A DNA stretch of 64,000 nucleotides from Hesseltinella vesiculosa (Eukaryota; Mucoromycota; Mucoromycetes; Mucorales; Cunninghamellaceae). Position numbers and translations under genes: made by a program. Location of the stretch: positions 930,001-994,000 of the forward strand of contig MCGT01000005.1 of the NCBI GenBank assembly GCA_002104935.1, written 5' to 3'. Positions 11,843 through 21,165 of the stretch are shown piece after piece. The notes beneath the pieces are model-generated. The model searched no databases. It was not told where the DNA came from and was given only the letters and a program-made list of their open reading frames with translations. How positions within the stretch are numbered: the first letter of the stretch is position 1; every line of letters begins with the position of its first letter.

Positions 11843-12489
11843 GGAGATCCGAAGACGATTCAGTGCCCGTTAACTAGACTTACCCAGGAACAGCAGCATC
11901 CATGGAATGGAAAAGTTTCACCTGGATTCATTAATAAATGGATCAAAGTGCTCCAATTATAGAAGGCGGTTGCTTCCCTCCCGCGAATTTGGGAAATCAC
12001 GCCTATGACCCGACCTCTCCCGATTGTACTCAGACTTTGTAGGCTGCAAGCACTTGATGAGAGACGAGGCGCCTCTCTGATACCACGGTTAGCCAGCATC
12101 TGGCCATGCGATAGACCCTATGTTATGCAGCGAGTGATGTCGGCGAGCGAAAACACGTTTCTAGACAAGGGAGCCAGAACGGAAATAAATGCCGTGCCGA
12201 GGGAAGTTGCGCTTGCAAAGAGGCAAAAGTACACCGCCAACCCTACGTCCATCGCCATTGAAGTTGGAGGAGAAATATTAAAAAAGGAGGGCCCCAACTG
12301 GCAGTCGTGCATCATCGTGTAGGATCCCATGTTCTTCAGCCTTGCAGCAACCGCGGAAATCCTGTGAACCTTAAATATTGGCCGGAACCTGTCCACCTGG
12401 AAAAACAAACTTGCGTTTCTTTTCTGATTTAACTCCACGCCAATTTTTTTTCCTCTTTTTTTTTATACATATTTACTCATTCATTTGCC
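11504..12489. other. Intergenic, overlapping unresolved frames
   Basis: Contains a long T run (about 11810-11838). At 11860-12440 both strands have open frames of about 80-105 codons; the minus one includes a hydrophobic segment (DVGLAVYFCLFASATSLG). None shows a family signature or clear exon borders, so no gene is called. Confidence 0.35.
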
Positions 12490-13356
12490 ATGGCTTCCGA
12501 GGTAAGCATAATGTCGATGATTGCTCCAAGGCAAAATATATATCACTCTTGTTCTCTTTGAAAGGACAAAATCACGCTTTTCACGTTTTTCCGTTCATCA
12601 GCCTCCTATCGAGTGCGCATCGCTTTGAACTGGAAAGGCATTGACCACGAATCAATCTATATCAATCTTGCCAAAGGTGAACAGGTAAGGAAAAGAAAAT
12701 GATAGAACGCGAACCAAGGAGACTGACGATCGGTTGTTGATGATTTTAGCACAACGAGGAATATAAATCCATCAACCCTTCCCATATGGTGCCCGTGTTG
12801 AAATTGGCTGATGGAAAATCCTTGACCCAAAGTGAAGCTATCATTGAATATTTGGATGAGACTTACCCCGGTAACGTCAAAAGAGTACAGACAATGAGCG
12901 AGATATGGTTAATCATTCCCCTCTTGATCCTTGGCATCCATGACATCAGACCGCCCATTGTTACCCCACGGCCCGGTTCACCGTGCGCAGGTGCGTGCGA
13001 TTGCGCAATTCATTGCATGTGACATTCACCCTATTCAAAACCTGTCTGTGCTCAAGCACGTGGGTGGCGACGACATGGACAAGCGGGTGGAATGGGCTAA
13101 TCACTGGATCGACCGTGGCTTCCAAGCCTTGGAAAAGACCTTGGCAGGCTCGGCCGGCATTTACTGCGTCGGTGACAACATCACCCTGGCCGATATCTTC
13201 TTGGTCCCTATGGTCTACAACGCCAAGCGTTTCAAGGTGGACATGCAAAAATTCCCCATCATCAACCGCATCAACAACACTCTCTTGACCCTGTCTGAAT
13301 TCAGCAGTGCTTCCCCCGAAAACCAACCCGACTGTCCTCCTGAAATGAGACAATAA
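12490..13356 (+). CDS. Maleylacetoacetate isomerase / zeta-class glutathione transferase
   Basis: Glutathione-dependent isomerase of tyrosine and phenylalanine breakdown, converting maleylacetoacetate to fumarylacetoacetate. Exons 12490-12501 (12 nt, MASE), 12565-12684, 12750-12870, 12950-13356; 219 residues, the normal family length. The zeta-class active-site motif is visible as FFRSSASYRVRIALNWKG; the thioredoxin-like domain continues with NPSHMVPVLKL and QSEAIIEYLDE. The helical domain shows RAQVRAIAQFIACDIHPIQN, SAGIYCVGDNITLADIFLVP and a C-terminal PDCPPEM. The splice joining YPD-RPLLP uses GTAACG..CAG and restores the family sequence; reading through the intron gives an unrelated tail. 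No other tyrosine-catabolism gene is in the window. Confidence 0.95.
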
Positions 13357-13930
13357 AATAAAAAAAAGAGTGTGTTCTGACTTTCTTCTTGTCTATCAAT
13401 TCTAGACACCTTTTATTTGGGATAATCACTTGTTAGAATATATATATAAATATGGTTAAAAGAATGAAAGAGTCTACCGAATCCTTTTCGATGTCTTCCT
13501 TATCAACTTGAGAAAAAAAGTGAAGAACAATAAAATAAATTAAAAAAGAGGAAGAGAAAGAGGGTGGGAGAGCAAAAAAAGAGACTTGAGTTTAAAGAAT
13601 TTGCTGAACTTGAATACACCATGGCAATGGTGGACTCCTACAAAAGGGCAACTGTGACCAGTGAATCAATACACTCCACTGTAAAAAAAGCCACGCTGGT
13701 GTTGACAAGGGTTTCGTCTGATCCCTGCGTATCCTAACGAGCTCCTTGATGTTGGAAGGAAGAGAGCTATTTTACTCCTCTTAGTAAAAGAGCAAGGTGC
13801 AGCTCTGCTGATTGGAACGAGGAAACCTGTAGGCATGATGGAGTAAAAAAAAAAAATACACGTTTCCCAAATTTGTGGAGAGACTGATCTACCGTATTTT
13901 ATTCTTTTATAATTATTATTATGCTCAATA
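13357..13930. other. Convergent intergenic region
   Basis: 3' regions of two converging genes. AATAAA-like sites follow the isomerase stop at 13354-13362 and recur near 13530; no coding frame is supported. Confidence 0.4.
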
Positions 13931-15412
13931 TCAAGATTGTGGCGAGTTTTTTGACAAGTGGAAGATCTGGACTCCTGTGACACGGTGGGGCAAGCAGGGC
14001 GGTAAACTGGTGGTCAAGGTAGGTGCATGTGGGCCCAGCCATCCAAAGCAGTGAATGACGTTTTCATCCAATGAGCGGTCCAAGATCTGGAAACGAGGAT
14101 GGCACAGGGTAAAAAAGGACTGCTCTTCTTCAAGCTTGAGCCCGCGACGCTTGTAGCCGATCCAGGTCTGGGTGGACGGTGTTGTCAACTTATCCAAGGT
14201 CTTGACCAAATCCTGGAACTTGATGGGTTCATAGAGCACATCTGACGCAATAATCACATCAAACGGGCCTTTGGCTTGGATAGCTTGGATGTCCTTGTCA
14301 ATTCCCCATCGCAGAGGGGCGACAGACAAACGAGGATAGGTGATCTTATTGAGGCAGCGATTGTCATGGATCAGCGATAAGGCTTCAGGCACGTCAGTCA
14401 AGGTGATGTCCAACATGGTATTGTTCTGATGTTGGCCAATAAAGGCCAGTAACAGCCCGATCACCCCCGTCCTAATGAAGAGAGACACCAGGTTGGCTCA
14501 AATCGCTCCTCCTTGTTTTTTTTTTTTTTTTTTTGCCTACCCTGCACTGAGGTCCAGCACCTTCAAAGGTCGGGTGAGATTTAGAGGTAGGAGCTGTCGA
14601 GCCAAGGCATCGGAGATAACCAGGGCAGAATCCCACAGTTTGCCAGGCGTGCCATGTACCCAAGATTCACGAATCAAAAAGTAGCGTTGGTCAAAACATG
14701 GCAAGGAAAAGCCTCGGTACATGTGCTGAGTGACATAGTTGGACCAGGCACGGTTGTTGGGGACGAGATTATTGGCTGTTTGGCGTTTGCTGGTCAGACA
14801 AAAGGGCGCCGTGATCAAAGGAAGCATGTAGAACGAATTATCGCCGTCGTAGGTGGGTGACACCATGACCATCAGATGGGCTGGTAAATGCGGAGGCAGG
14901 CTTGTGTTGATGGGTCGGATCAGGAATTGGATTTGCAAACTGGGTTCCGAGTCCCAGGCTCCTTGTTGAAGTAAAAGTTGCCAGTCGATATGCCAGTGAG
15001 AGGACAGGGCGGCGGGAGATTTATCTAGTAGTGAGCATTCGACATGGATATCGCTTAAATTGAAGGTGGAGGGCAGCAACGTGCCGAGTTCATTGGCCAT
15101 GTGGAATTCCAGGCGGTACCACTGCATGGGGGCTATGGTGACGGGGAACGGGCGGCGCGGCACCAAACGCAATAGTCCCGAGTGACTATGCAGGTGGTCC
15201 ATGAATTCCATGGTGCCTTGATCCAGTGTGCTTTGTTCCTGTACTTTCGACGAGCCACTCGTAGACGAAGACGAAGAAGTCAGCGACAAGGAGGAGGTGA
15301 CGGCCAATGGCGAAGTAGCGCGAAATTTGTCAGCCCATGTAGGCGATCGACTGGGCGATGCCAAAGGTATGGAGATGGCATCGCCTTGGTATAAATATTT
15401 TGGAGAATGCAT
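13931..15412 (-). CDS. Family-16 (METTL21/Rrg1-like) lysine methyltransferase
   Basis: Probable SAM-dependent protein methyltransferase. Exons 14541-15412 and 13931-14471; 470 residues. The intron sits inside the SAM-binding motif I, and splicing restores VLDLSAGTGVIGLLLAFIG. Later motifs: TLTDVPEALSLI (motif II region), FDVIIASDVLYEP (post-motif D-V-L-Y, typical of the METTL21 group) and a C-terminal strand VQIFHLSK. The N-terminal ~285 residues are variable and Ser-rich at first, then contain strand-like segments, as in Rrg1-type fungal members. The start is the first ATG after an in-frame poly-T stretch; an upstream non-coding exon ending at the acceptor at 15414 is possible. The substrate cannot be inferred. 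Confidence 0.8.
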
Positions 15413-15814
15413 TTCTAACGGTATCGAACCAGAGGTGACGTGCAAAAAAAAAAAAAAAAGACTATCAGACAGGAAGAATAAGAATAAATGCTACAGGGTA
15501 GAAATAATGTACAAAAAAAAAGAATGTAAAAATAAACGAAGGAGTGACAAGAGGGTCGGGTATATTAGGGCTGGGACAAAGAGATTGAAAAGAGTCAGGG
15601 GTGATCGAGATGTAAGTGCGAGGGCACAAAGGGCGCAAAGCTGACAGATAGACGGCGAGTATTTTTCAGGTAGCGGGCTATTTGGTTTCAGTTATTACTT
15701 GGTAATAGTAAATCTGGGATGTGATGCTTAATGACAGATTTTCTCAATTGCTAGGAAAAAAAAAAAAGTGAGAGAGGAAGTTTTTTTTTTTTGAGATCAA
15801 GGCGATCCGAAATT
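15413..15814. other. Intergenic, no gene seen
   Basis: Upstream side of the methyltransferase gene; A-rich tracts at 15441-15460 and 15755-15766 and a T run at 15780. No supported frame. Confidence 0.35.
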
Positions 15815-15970
15815 TTATCGGCTATGACGTGGCGGAGCAAAAGAGATCAAGACATCGAATGAAGGAGGTGAAGCGGTAAGCGGCAGGTGAGGCAGTAGGG
15901 GCTTCGTCACGTAGTAATGGATCGGTTTGCTGACGGTGGCTAAGACGCTGGCAACGATAAAAAGGTCCAT
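15815..15970 (-). CDS. Small hypothetical ORF, 51 residues
   Basis: Starts MDLFIVASVLATVSKPIHYY and ends SFAPPRHSR. The first 13 residues could be a short membrane or signal segment. An overlapping minus-strand frame (15822-16070) is also open, so the coding frame is uncertain. Not recognised; reported because its composition is more protein-like than the flanking sequence. Confidence 0.25.
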   Translation of the reverse strand: MDLFIVASVLATVSKPIHYYVTKPLLPHLPLTASPPSFDVLISFAPPRHSR

Positions 15971-16298
15971 GTCGAATACACGGCGCCTGTGAGCCCAAAG
16001 TAGTGTTAATAATGGTGCTCAAGGCAGGAGGTGCAGAGAGAGACGGGGCGGCAGAACGCAGCGCTGTCATGCCAAGCGCCAAACGCGTCACTTAAACGCA
16101 AGAGCAAGTGGTCATTTGGCTCGTTGTAATAACAGCAAATACAATACTACACCTCAGGGGTGATCATGAGCTGAGCTTGCCCCACAGGAACAAAGAGAAA
16201 GAAACTGTCCCAATGAGCCTGACCATACCTATGTTCGGTCACATTCTTTTTTGAAGGGCTTTTTTAATCCGATCACTGCGTACAGTAAAATGAAAACA

Positions 16299-17108
16299 CT
16301 ATGCTTGAACAATAGTACCAGGAGCATTATCAGATTTGCGCAGATCCAACATAATTTGTTTCATTCGTGATACATCGCGAGTCTGGCTGTTCCCTTTGAC
16401 GTTTCCAATGTCGAACTCGCGTACCACTCGTTCCCATACATTGTTAGCAGTCGATACTTCATCGCGCTCCTTTTGATGAGCTTCTTCACGAGCACTAGAG
16501 TGAAAAATGGCCAATTCGTCAGCTTGCCTGTTTTCTTTGCTTTGACGTCTTACCGGTTTTCCTCGATAGCCTTTTGTTTCTTTTCGTTGTATTCTTCGTA
16601 GAATCGGTCGATATCTTCTCGAGCCTTTTCGATTGTGTCTTGCTTTTTGTTGGATTCTTCTTCATCACGAGCATTAATTTGCTCCTGCTGCTTGGCACGC
16701 CATTGACTATATACAACATGGGCTAAGTTTCCTCTTGTATTTTACTCTTTCTTTTCACTAACCGGACAACCTCGGGTTCTTCATCTGGTAACATGGCCAT
16801 AGTGAATGCCTTGTAAAAGTGGAAGGTTGTAAATAGGCTGGTCATTGTTGGTCATCTTTTTCCTTTACCTGGGAAGATTCCAATTCCTCGGCCTTAGGGA
16901 ATGCAGCATCAAAACCAGGCTCAGCAAGGGTGGTTAAGGCTTGCACAGGTTCGTCTGATTGAATGGCTGGGAAGCTAGTAGGGGTGGCATTCACATCTGT
17001 GTTGTCAAAAGAAAACAAGTCGGCATCTTCGCCCAAAGCAGCACGCTCACGAGCAAGAAAATCTGCCGTAGGATCAGATGAGCTGTTGAAATCGCCAAAA
17101 TCGGACAT
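16299..17108 (-). CDS. CLC1: Clathrin light chain
   Basis: Regulatory light chain of the clathrin triskelion, acting in endocytosis and Golgi sorting. Exons 16869-17108, 16763-16809, 16554-16706, 16299-16494 join in frame to 211 residues. The acidic N-terminus MSDFGDFNSSSDPTADFLAR matches the conserved light-chain start (DFxxxDPTADFLARE), followed by a Phe/Asp-rich stretch and then EPEVVRQWRAKQQEQI, the heavy-chain-binding helix, and the coiled region KAREDIDRFYEEYNEKKQ. The C-terminal part has TANNVWERVV and DVSRMKQIMLDLRKS, both typical. Intron 3 is taken as 59 nt (16495-16553), with a CTGAC branch-like site and a TTTTCACTCTAG acceptor; a 26-nt alternative was rejected. It is divergent from the gene at 17280, with about 170 bp between start codons. 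Confidence 0.95.
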
Positions 17109-17279
17109 GATGAGAATGTATAAGGTTTTTTTTTCACTGAGTAAAAGGGTGAAGAGAAAAAGATGGGAAAAGAAAAAAGGGAATGAAAATATAAAAAAAA
17201 AAGGGCAGAAAAAGCACAGCCAAAAAAAAAACCCCCAGGCCGCGCTTTTCCTCTTTTCTCTTTGCTTTCTTGCTTCCCA

Positions 17280-18063
17280 ATGCAAACTCTTGATTCAGCC
17301 TTGGAGCAGATTCTAGACAATGTCAAAACCCAAATGCCTGTAACCCAGTGTCAAAGAAACCAACAAAATACATTGCCATTGTCAGAGGTAAGCTCCCTTA
17401 TCGAAGACGTGACTTTCACACGGACGTCTCCTTCAGCTTTCGACACAGGTAGAGCGACACATTGACGATCTCTATGAACGCCTGCTTAATGTGGTATGCC
17501 AATTCCATCCTGTGATTGCCTATTACCATGATGAAGCAGTTGGCCATGACGTACGGCTAAACGATGAAGCCCGGGTGTGCAATCGACTTGCCAAAGTGGT
17601 GGAGCAGTTTGACGCTTATGAACAATCGGAGCATGAAGCCATCATCCAAGTGCGTGCCACGCTGAAGCAACAGATGGCAGCCTATGTTCGCCAGATACTG
17701 GAGATCATGGACCTGGTGCGACAAATAATCATGGAGTTCAAATGCGATTTCGAAGTGGAAAAGAACAATACCTTGGACGCCTGGCTAGGTGCCACCTCTG
17801 ACGAACTGCTGGCCCACCTTCAAGAAACCTACACCTCCATTCACCTTGCCACCTATCCCCCACACCTCCGAACTGCTCTGGACCTGCTCATGTCCAAGCT
17901 ACAAGACCGTGCCCAAAGCGCCAGCCTACGACGTGCCCATCTTGAATCCCAAGTCAGCGCCTTCACCGCCGATCCTTCGCTCTCTCTCCTCGTTGACCAA
18001 ATTCAACAATCCACCCGTCGCATCCACCATATCCAAGACCATATCCAAAGACTACAACAATGA
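17280..18063 (+). CDS. Hypothetical coiled-coil protein
   Basis: Exons 17280-17387 and 17449-18063, GT-AG intron of 61 nt, 240 residues. Not recognised. The protein is almost entirely helical: an N-terminal MQTLDSALEQILDNVK, then VERHIDDLYERLLNVV, KVVEQFDAYEQSEHEAIIQ, VRQILEIMDLVRQIIMEF, and a C-terminal heptad-like tail (LVDQIQQSTRRIHHIQDHIQ). No signal peptide or membrane segment. Length and layout resemble small subunits of microtubule or kinetochore complexes (augmin, Mis12 and similar), but no signature supports a choice. It shares a short bidirectional promoter with the clathrin light chain gene, which may mean co-expression but not common function. Confidence 0.75.
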
Positions 18064-18373
18064 TACCTGTGCCGGTCCCCATTCCATTCGATACCCACTC
18101 ACTAAAATAATGAATTTCCCCCCTACCTGAAAGAAAGAGGCGAGAGTTTAGGGAATGAAAAGCTATCGTAAAAACTATGGGATACACCTTATGCACAAAT
18201 GAAGACATTGACATCAAAGTGGGTAGTTACATAGCCCAATGTGTAACGAATATACGACGAAAAGAACATATGCATTGGATGATCGATGGCTGATAAAAAA
18301 ATATTAGCTGCCAGCAAACGTGGGGGTCGATCTTCCATCGCGTCATATTACGTTGGCTACGCACCAGGCTAAA
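18064..18373. other. Intergenic, edge of the accessory block
   Basis: 3' region of the coiled-coil gene. No gene seen. Confidence 0.35.
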
Positions 18374-18510
18374 ATGGGTGAACATAAATCAAAAGGGTAT
18401 GAAATAATTGGGTATGGACGCAAGTCTATTGGAAGAGCACCCAACCGCCTTGAAAACCTCCAGGTCATGGCGAAGAACTTGAGATTTGTGAAACGCCAAC
18501 GATTGATAAC
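18374..18510 (+). pseudogene. GYGRKS-type small ORF, possibly resolvase-related (first exon)
   Basis: ATG at 18374 opens a frame reading MGEHKSKGYEIIGYGRKSIG, then RLENLQVMAKNL. The pattern I-I-G-Y-G-R-x-S followed by a helix with L..LQ..A..L resembles the start of IS607-type serine resolvases (YARVSS...L.RQ...L), though the match is weak and the catalytic serine context is altered. A GTGAGT donor at 18511 and a TTTTCTGACAG acceptor at 18673 suggest an intron; after it two frames are open (one Cys-rich to 18903, one ending at 18779), so the continuation is unresolved. Its position just upstream of Fanzor-like remnants is the main reason to consider a resolvase origin. Confidence 0.35.
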
Positions 18511-18903
18511 GTGAGTGGGTCGACAAGGGGGGCCTGATAGAATACTCAGCAAAACAGATTAAAAGGTATTTGTCAAAGCAAACTGCACAGATGCGCTAGA
18601 AAATGGATTCAGCTTAGGTACTATGAAAGAAAAATAGCCTCTCTCTTTGTTGAGGATAACCCTCTTTTTTTTTTTTCTGACAGTCGTCCAGCGAAAAAAT
18701 GGCGAGGTGAACCAAGACGATCCTTTGGAATCAATAACAAAGCTAGTGAAACGAGACTTCGATGCTGCACTTCTCTAAGCTTGCAATGCAGACCCTGCCA
18801 ACGAAACACGGGCTTTGACTCTCCCTCTCCTCATTGTTCCTGTGTCCGTTGTCAATGCTTCTGGTCAAGAATCAAATGTGCTGTTATCAAAATGAACGAG
18901 TAG

Positions 18904-19610
18904 GTTCAGAAATTTCACGGAGATGATCCTTACACAGAGCTTGGAATCGCCCAGTAATGTGCCTTTTTGTTTTTGTAGTTCTTATCTAACGTCACCCAAG
19001 CCCGGATGCAAAATGGAAGAGGGGACATTGGATTTGGCCGCTGCCAGCTACCGGTGTCTGTTGGAGCTGTGAAAAAAAATTTTGACTGGTGACCCAATCG
19101 GACAAAATCATGTCAAGTGCATGTTTGCTAAGCTAGTTGTTCTTCCCTGCGTTGCCTGAGATTGTAACAATTTTAACAAAGGTCATTTCTCACCATATTG
19201 TAACAGCATGGAAAATTTAGGGTGAATTTATTGGATCAATTTTGCGCTGTCATTTTTTGATCAGATGGCCAGGGGATCCCCTGATGAAAATGGCCGATTT
19301 TTTCATGTTTTTAGCTGGTGGATCGGAGATGTCAAAACGAAAGTGATCAAAAGTTGGCTGAGCGATCTTCACCAATCGAAGTGATTTTTTCAGTATCATC
19401 ACGATTTATCGTTTTGTGCACTTTTACTGCATTTCACATCGATCTAATAGCTTAAAAATGCTCTACAGCAACTTCTACTTTTTTTTTCAAAACGAAAAAA
19501 AACCGTTTAATGTCCGACGCTGCATAGGCGTTCAGATCCCACGTCATGCTTTTTTTGGTTTTTTTTTTGTGCAATCACATACCATTACTTTACTCATTAC
19601 GTTATCCCAG
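18904..19610. other. AT-rich stretch between element remnants
   Basis: No coding frame supported. Contains repeated GATC-rich low-complexity sequence around 19230-19390. Confidence 0.3.
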
Positions 19611-20084
19611 CCAGCTCTTGGCTCCAGCCCGGCCATCTCAGCAACCTGCTGCCACCATCCAAACAACGCTCCCACCAACACCAGCGCACTCCCCACCAAC
19701 ACAACCTCCTTCGTCTGTGACCAGTGAGAACGCGGTCACCAAAAAGTAAGTGCCTGGCTTATCACTGTCATGCTTAAATCCAACGCTTCTCGAGACATGC
19801 TCATGATGCTTTTTTTTAGTCCTTGGCACCCCCTTCCAAGCGTCCCAACACCCCGTAGAACTGTGATCATTGTGTGTGTTGGCAACGGTGAAATCGGCCA
19901 CAAAAATCTTCCGCAGAAAAGGCAACTGGGCTGGCCACCCGCTTCCGTAAAATTGTTCAACGTGCCGACGGCCTGGTGTTTCTGGGCGTGGACGAGCGTT
20001 GGACCTCTAGGGTGTGCTCCAAGTGCAGACATCAAGGCTGCCAGCCCATGTTGCTCAACTCGACGACGAAATGACACCAGTTGA
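19611..20084 (+). pseudogene. Fanzor/TnpB-like C-terminal fragment, copy 1 (decayed)
   Basis: A Pro/Thr-rich exon (19611-19740, after a CCCAG acceptor) can be spliced over a GTAAGT..TTTTTAG intron to the frame RRTVIIVCVGNGEIG. Shortly after, in another frame, comes TGLATRFRKIVQRADG, VFLGVDERWTSRVCSKCRH. Order and motifs match the end of TnpB/Fanzor nucleases: the FGNGE-like RuvC-II strand, a helix, then the (V/L)DE-x-x-TS-x-x-C-x-x-C RuvC-III/zinc ribbon start. The frame change of the two parts (no room for an intron) and the lack of the second CxxC...NRDxNA half indicate decay. The N-terminal half was not found upstream. Confidence 0.6.
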
Positions 20085-20428
20085 CAACTTTCTCAGCTTG
20101 CTCATCTGTGTAGCAACGAGGCGTCAATGTTCCTTTTTTTGGACTTCAGGTATGACTTCTCTACGTTGGCCCTGTAGAATGTAGGTTTCTGTGAATTCTG
20201 GCTTTCTTATTCTTTTTTGCGTACAGGCCGTCTTTTTAAGTTCAAGTGGTGCTGGTGAATCGTTCAGAAATGCTCGTCTACTTCTTTAGCCTAATCTGGC
20301 GAATCCATGGCTCACAGGCCAAGTCTGTCAGAACCTTCCTATTTATTTAAAACGCTATTGCAGTTGACCTGTACAAAAAAAAAGGGGGGGTCATGATAGG
20401 TGTTTTGTGTGAGCGTGGCCTTGCTTTT

Positions 20429-20650
20429 CAAATCTAAAAGGTAAGGTTGGCCAGGAAAGAGTTTAAGAGCCTCGGATAACATGGCCAGGGCAGGACGGAT
20501 TTTATCATCACGGATGTGTATGACAATTGCTTCAGCCCAGGTAGGTGGTTCTTCAGGGTATTTCTCAATTCAAGGCTTAATCCATTGTCGCTGCTTGGGT
20601 AATGGTAACTGGTCAAGGATCTTGAAAATAGGAAGCAATTGGCGAGATCT
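20429..20650 (-). pseudogene. TPR-like gene fragment with in-frame stop
   Basis: On the minus strand one frame reads LLPIFKILDQLPLPKQRQW, a stop codon three residues later, then IEKYPEEPPTWAEAIVIHIR and ALAMLSEALKLFPGQPYLLD. The repeated helix pattern with W-A-E-A and L-x-x-A-L-x-L-x-P is that of tetratricopeptide-type repeats, perhaps from a ChAPs (Bch1/Bud7) or related trafficking protein. The in-frame stop and lack of further exons on either side mark it as a stray, inactivated piece carried in the accessory block. Confidence 0.4.
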
Positions 20651-21165
20651 GAGAATTCCGGCATTGGAGAAGCAGATTCTTGGTTATAATTTGTCTGCAC
20701 AAAGTAAACCTGTCTTTCACTTTCTTCTCTTACTGACTGGCATTGTTGGGGGGGGGAGTATGCCAAAGTCACCGTAAGCGACGAAAATGGCAATGAGACC
20801 AAAAGAAAAAAAAAAAAGGAAGTCTTTGCTTTGATCGGAGTCTAAATAGGGACGCGCCTTTTCGTTGGTTGGTTTTTTGCATTGGTCAGCCCTCTGGCGC
20901 CATCTCTTTGGCGAAATCCCGTTCACCGTCACCAACGTACTTGTCACCGTCAACAGGACCATACAGTACTTGCACGACGAAGCCCGTTTTCTCGCCCACT
21001 CACCCACTCACCCCTACAACCGTCCTTCTGCTACCTCCTTGGTTTGACCTCTTGCTCCGCTACGCCACTGCCAAATAAAGTTTCTGATTTTCAATCTTAA
21101 AAAAAAACAGGTTTTTCTTTTCTTCTCTTTTCTTTTCTTCTCTTCTCTTTTCACTGCCTCCAACG
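20651..21165. other. Spacer upstream of the second Fanzor-like locus
   Basis: No supported gene. A pyrimidine-rich repeat (TTTTCTTTTCTTCTC-like, 21113-21151) lies directly before the ATG at 21166 and could be promoter or leader sequence. Confidence 0.3.

Noticed and set aside
12005..12438. Overlapping frames on both strands before the isomerase gene.
   Set aside because: Neither strand shows a family signature or splice structure; the evidence does not favour one over the other.
16528..16553. A 26-nt intron in the clathrin light chain gene.
   Set aside because: Too short for a spliceosomal intron and without a pyrimidine tract; a 59-nt alternative (16495-16553) keeps the frame and has a good branch site and acceptor.
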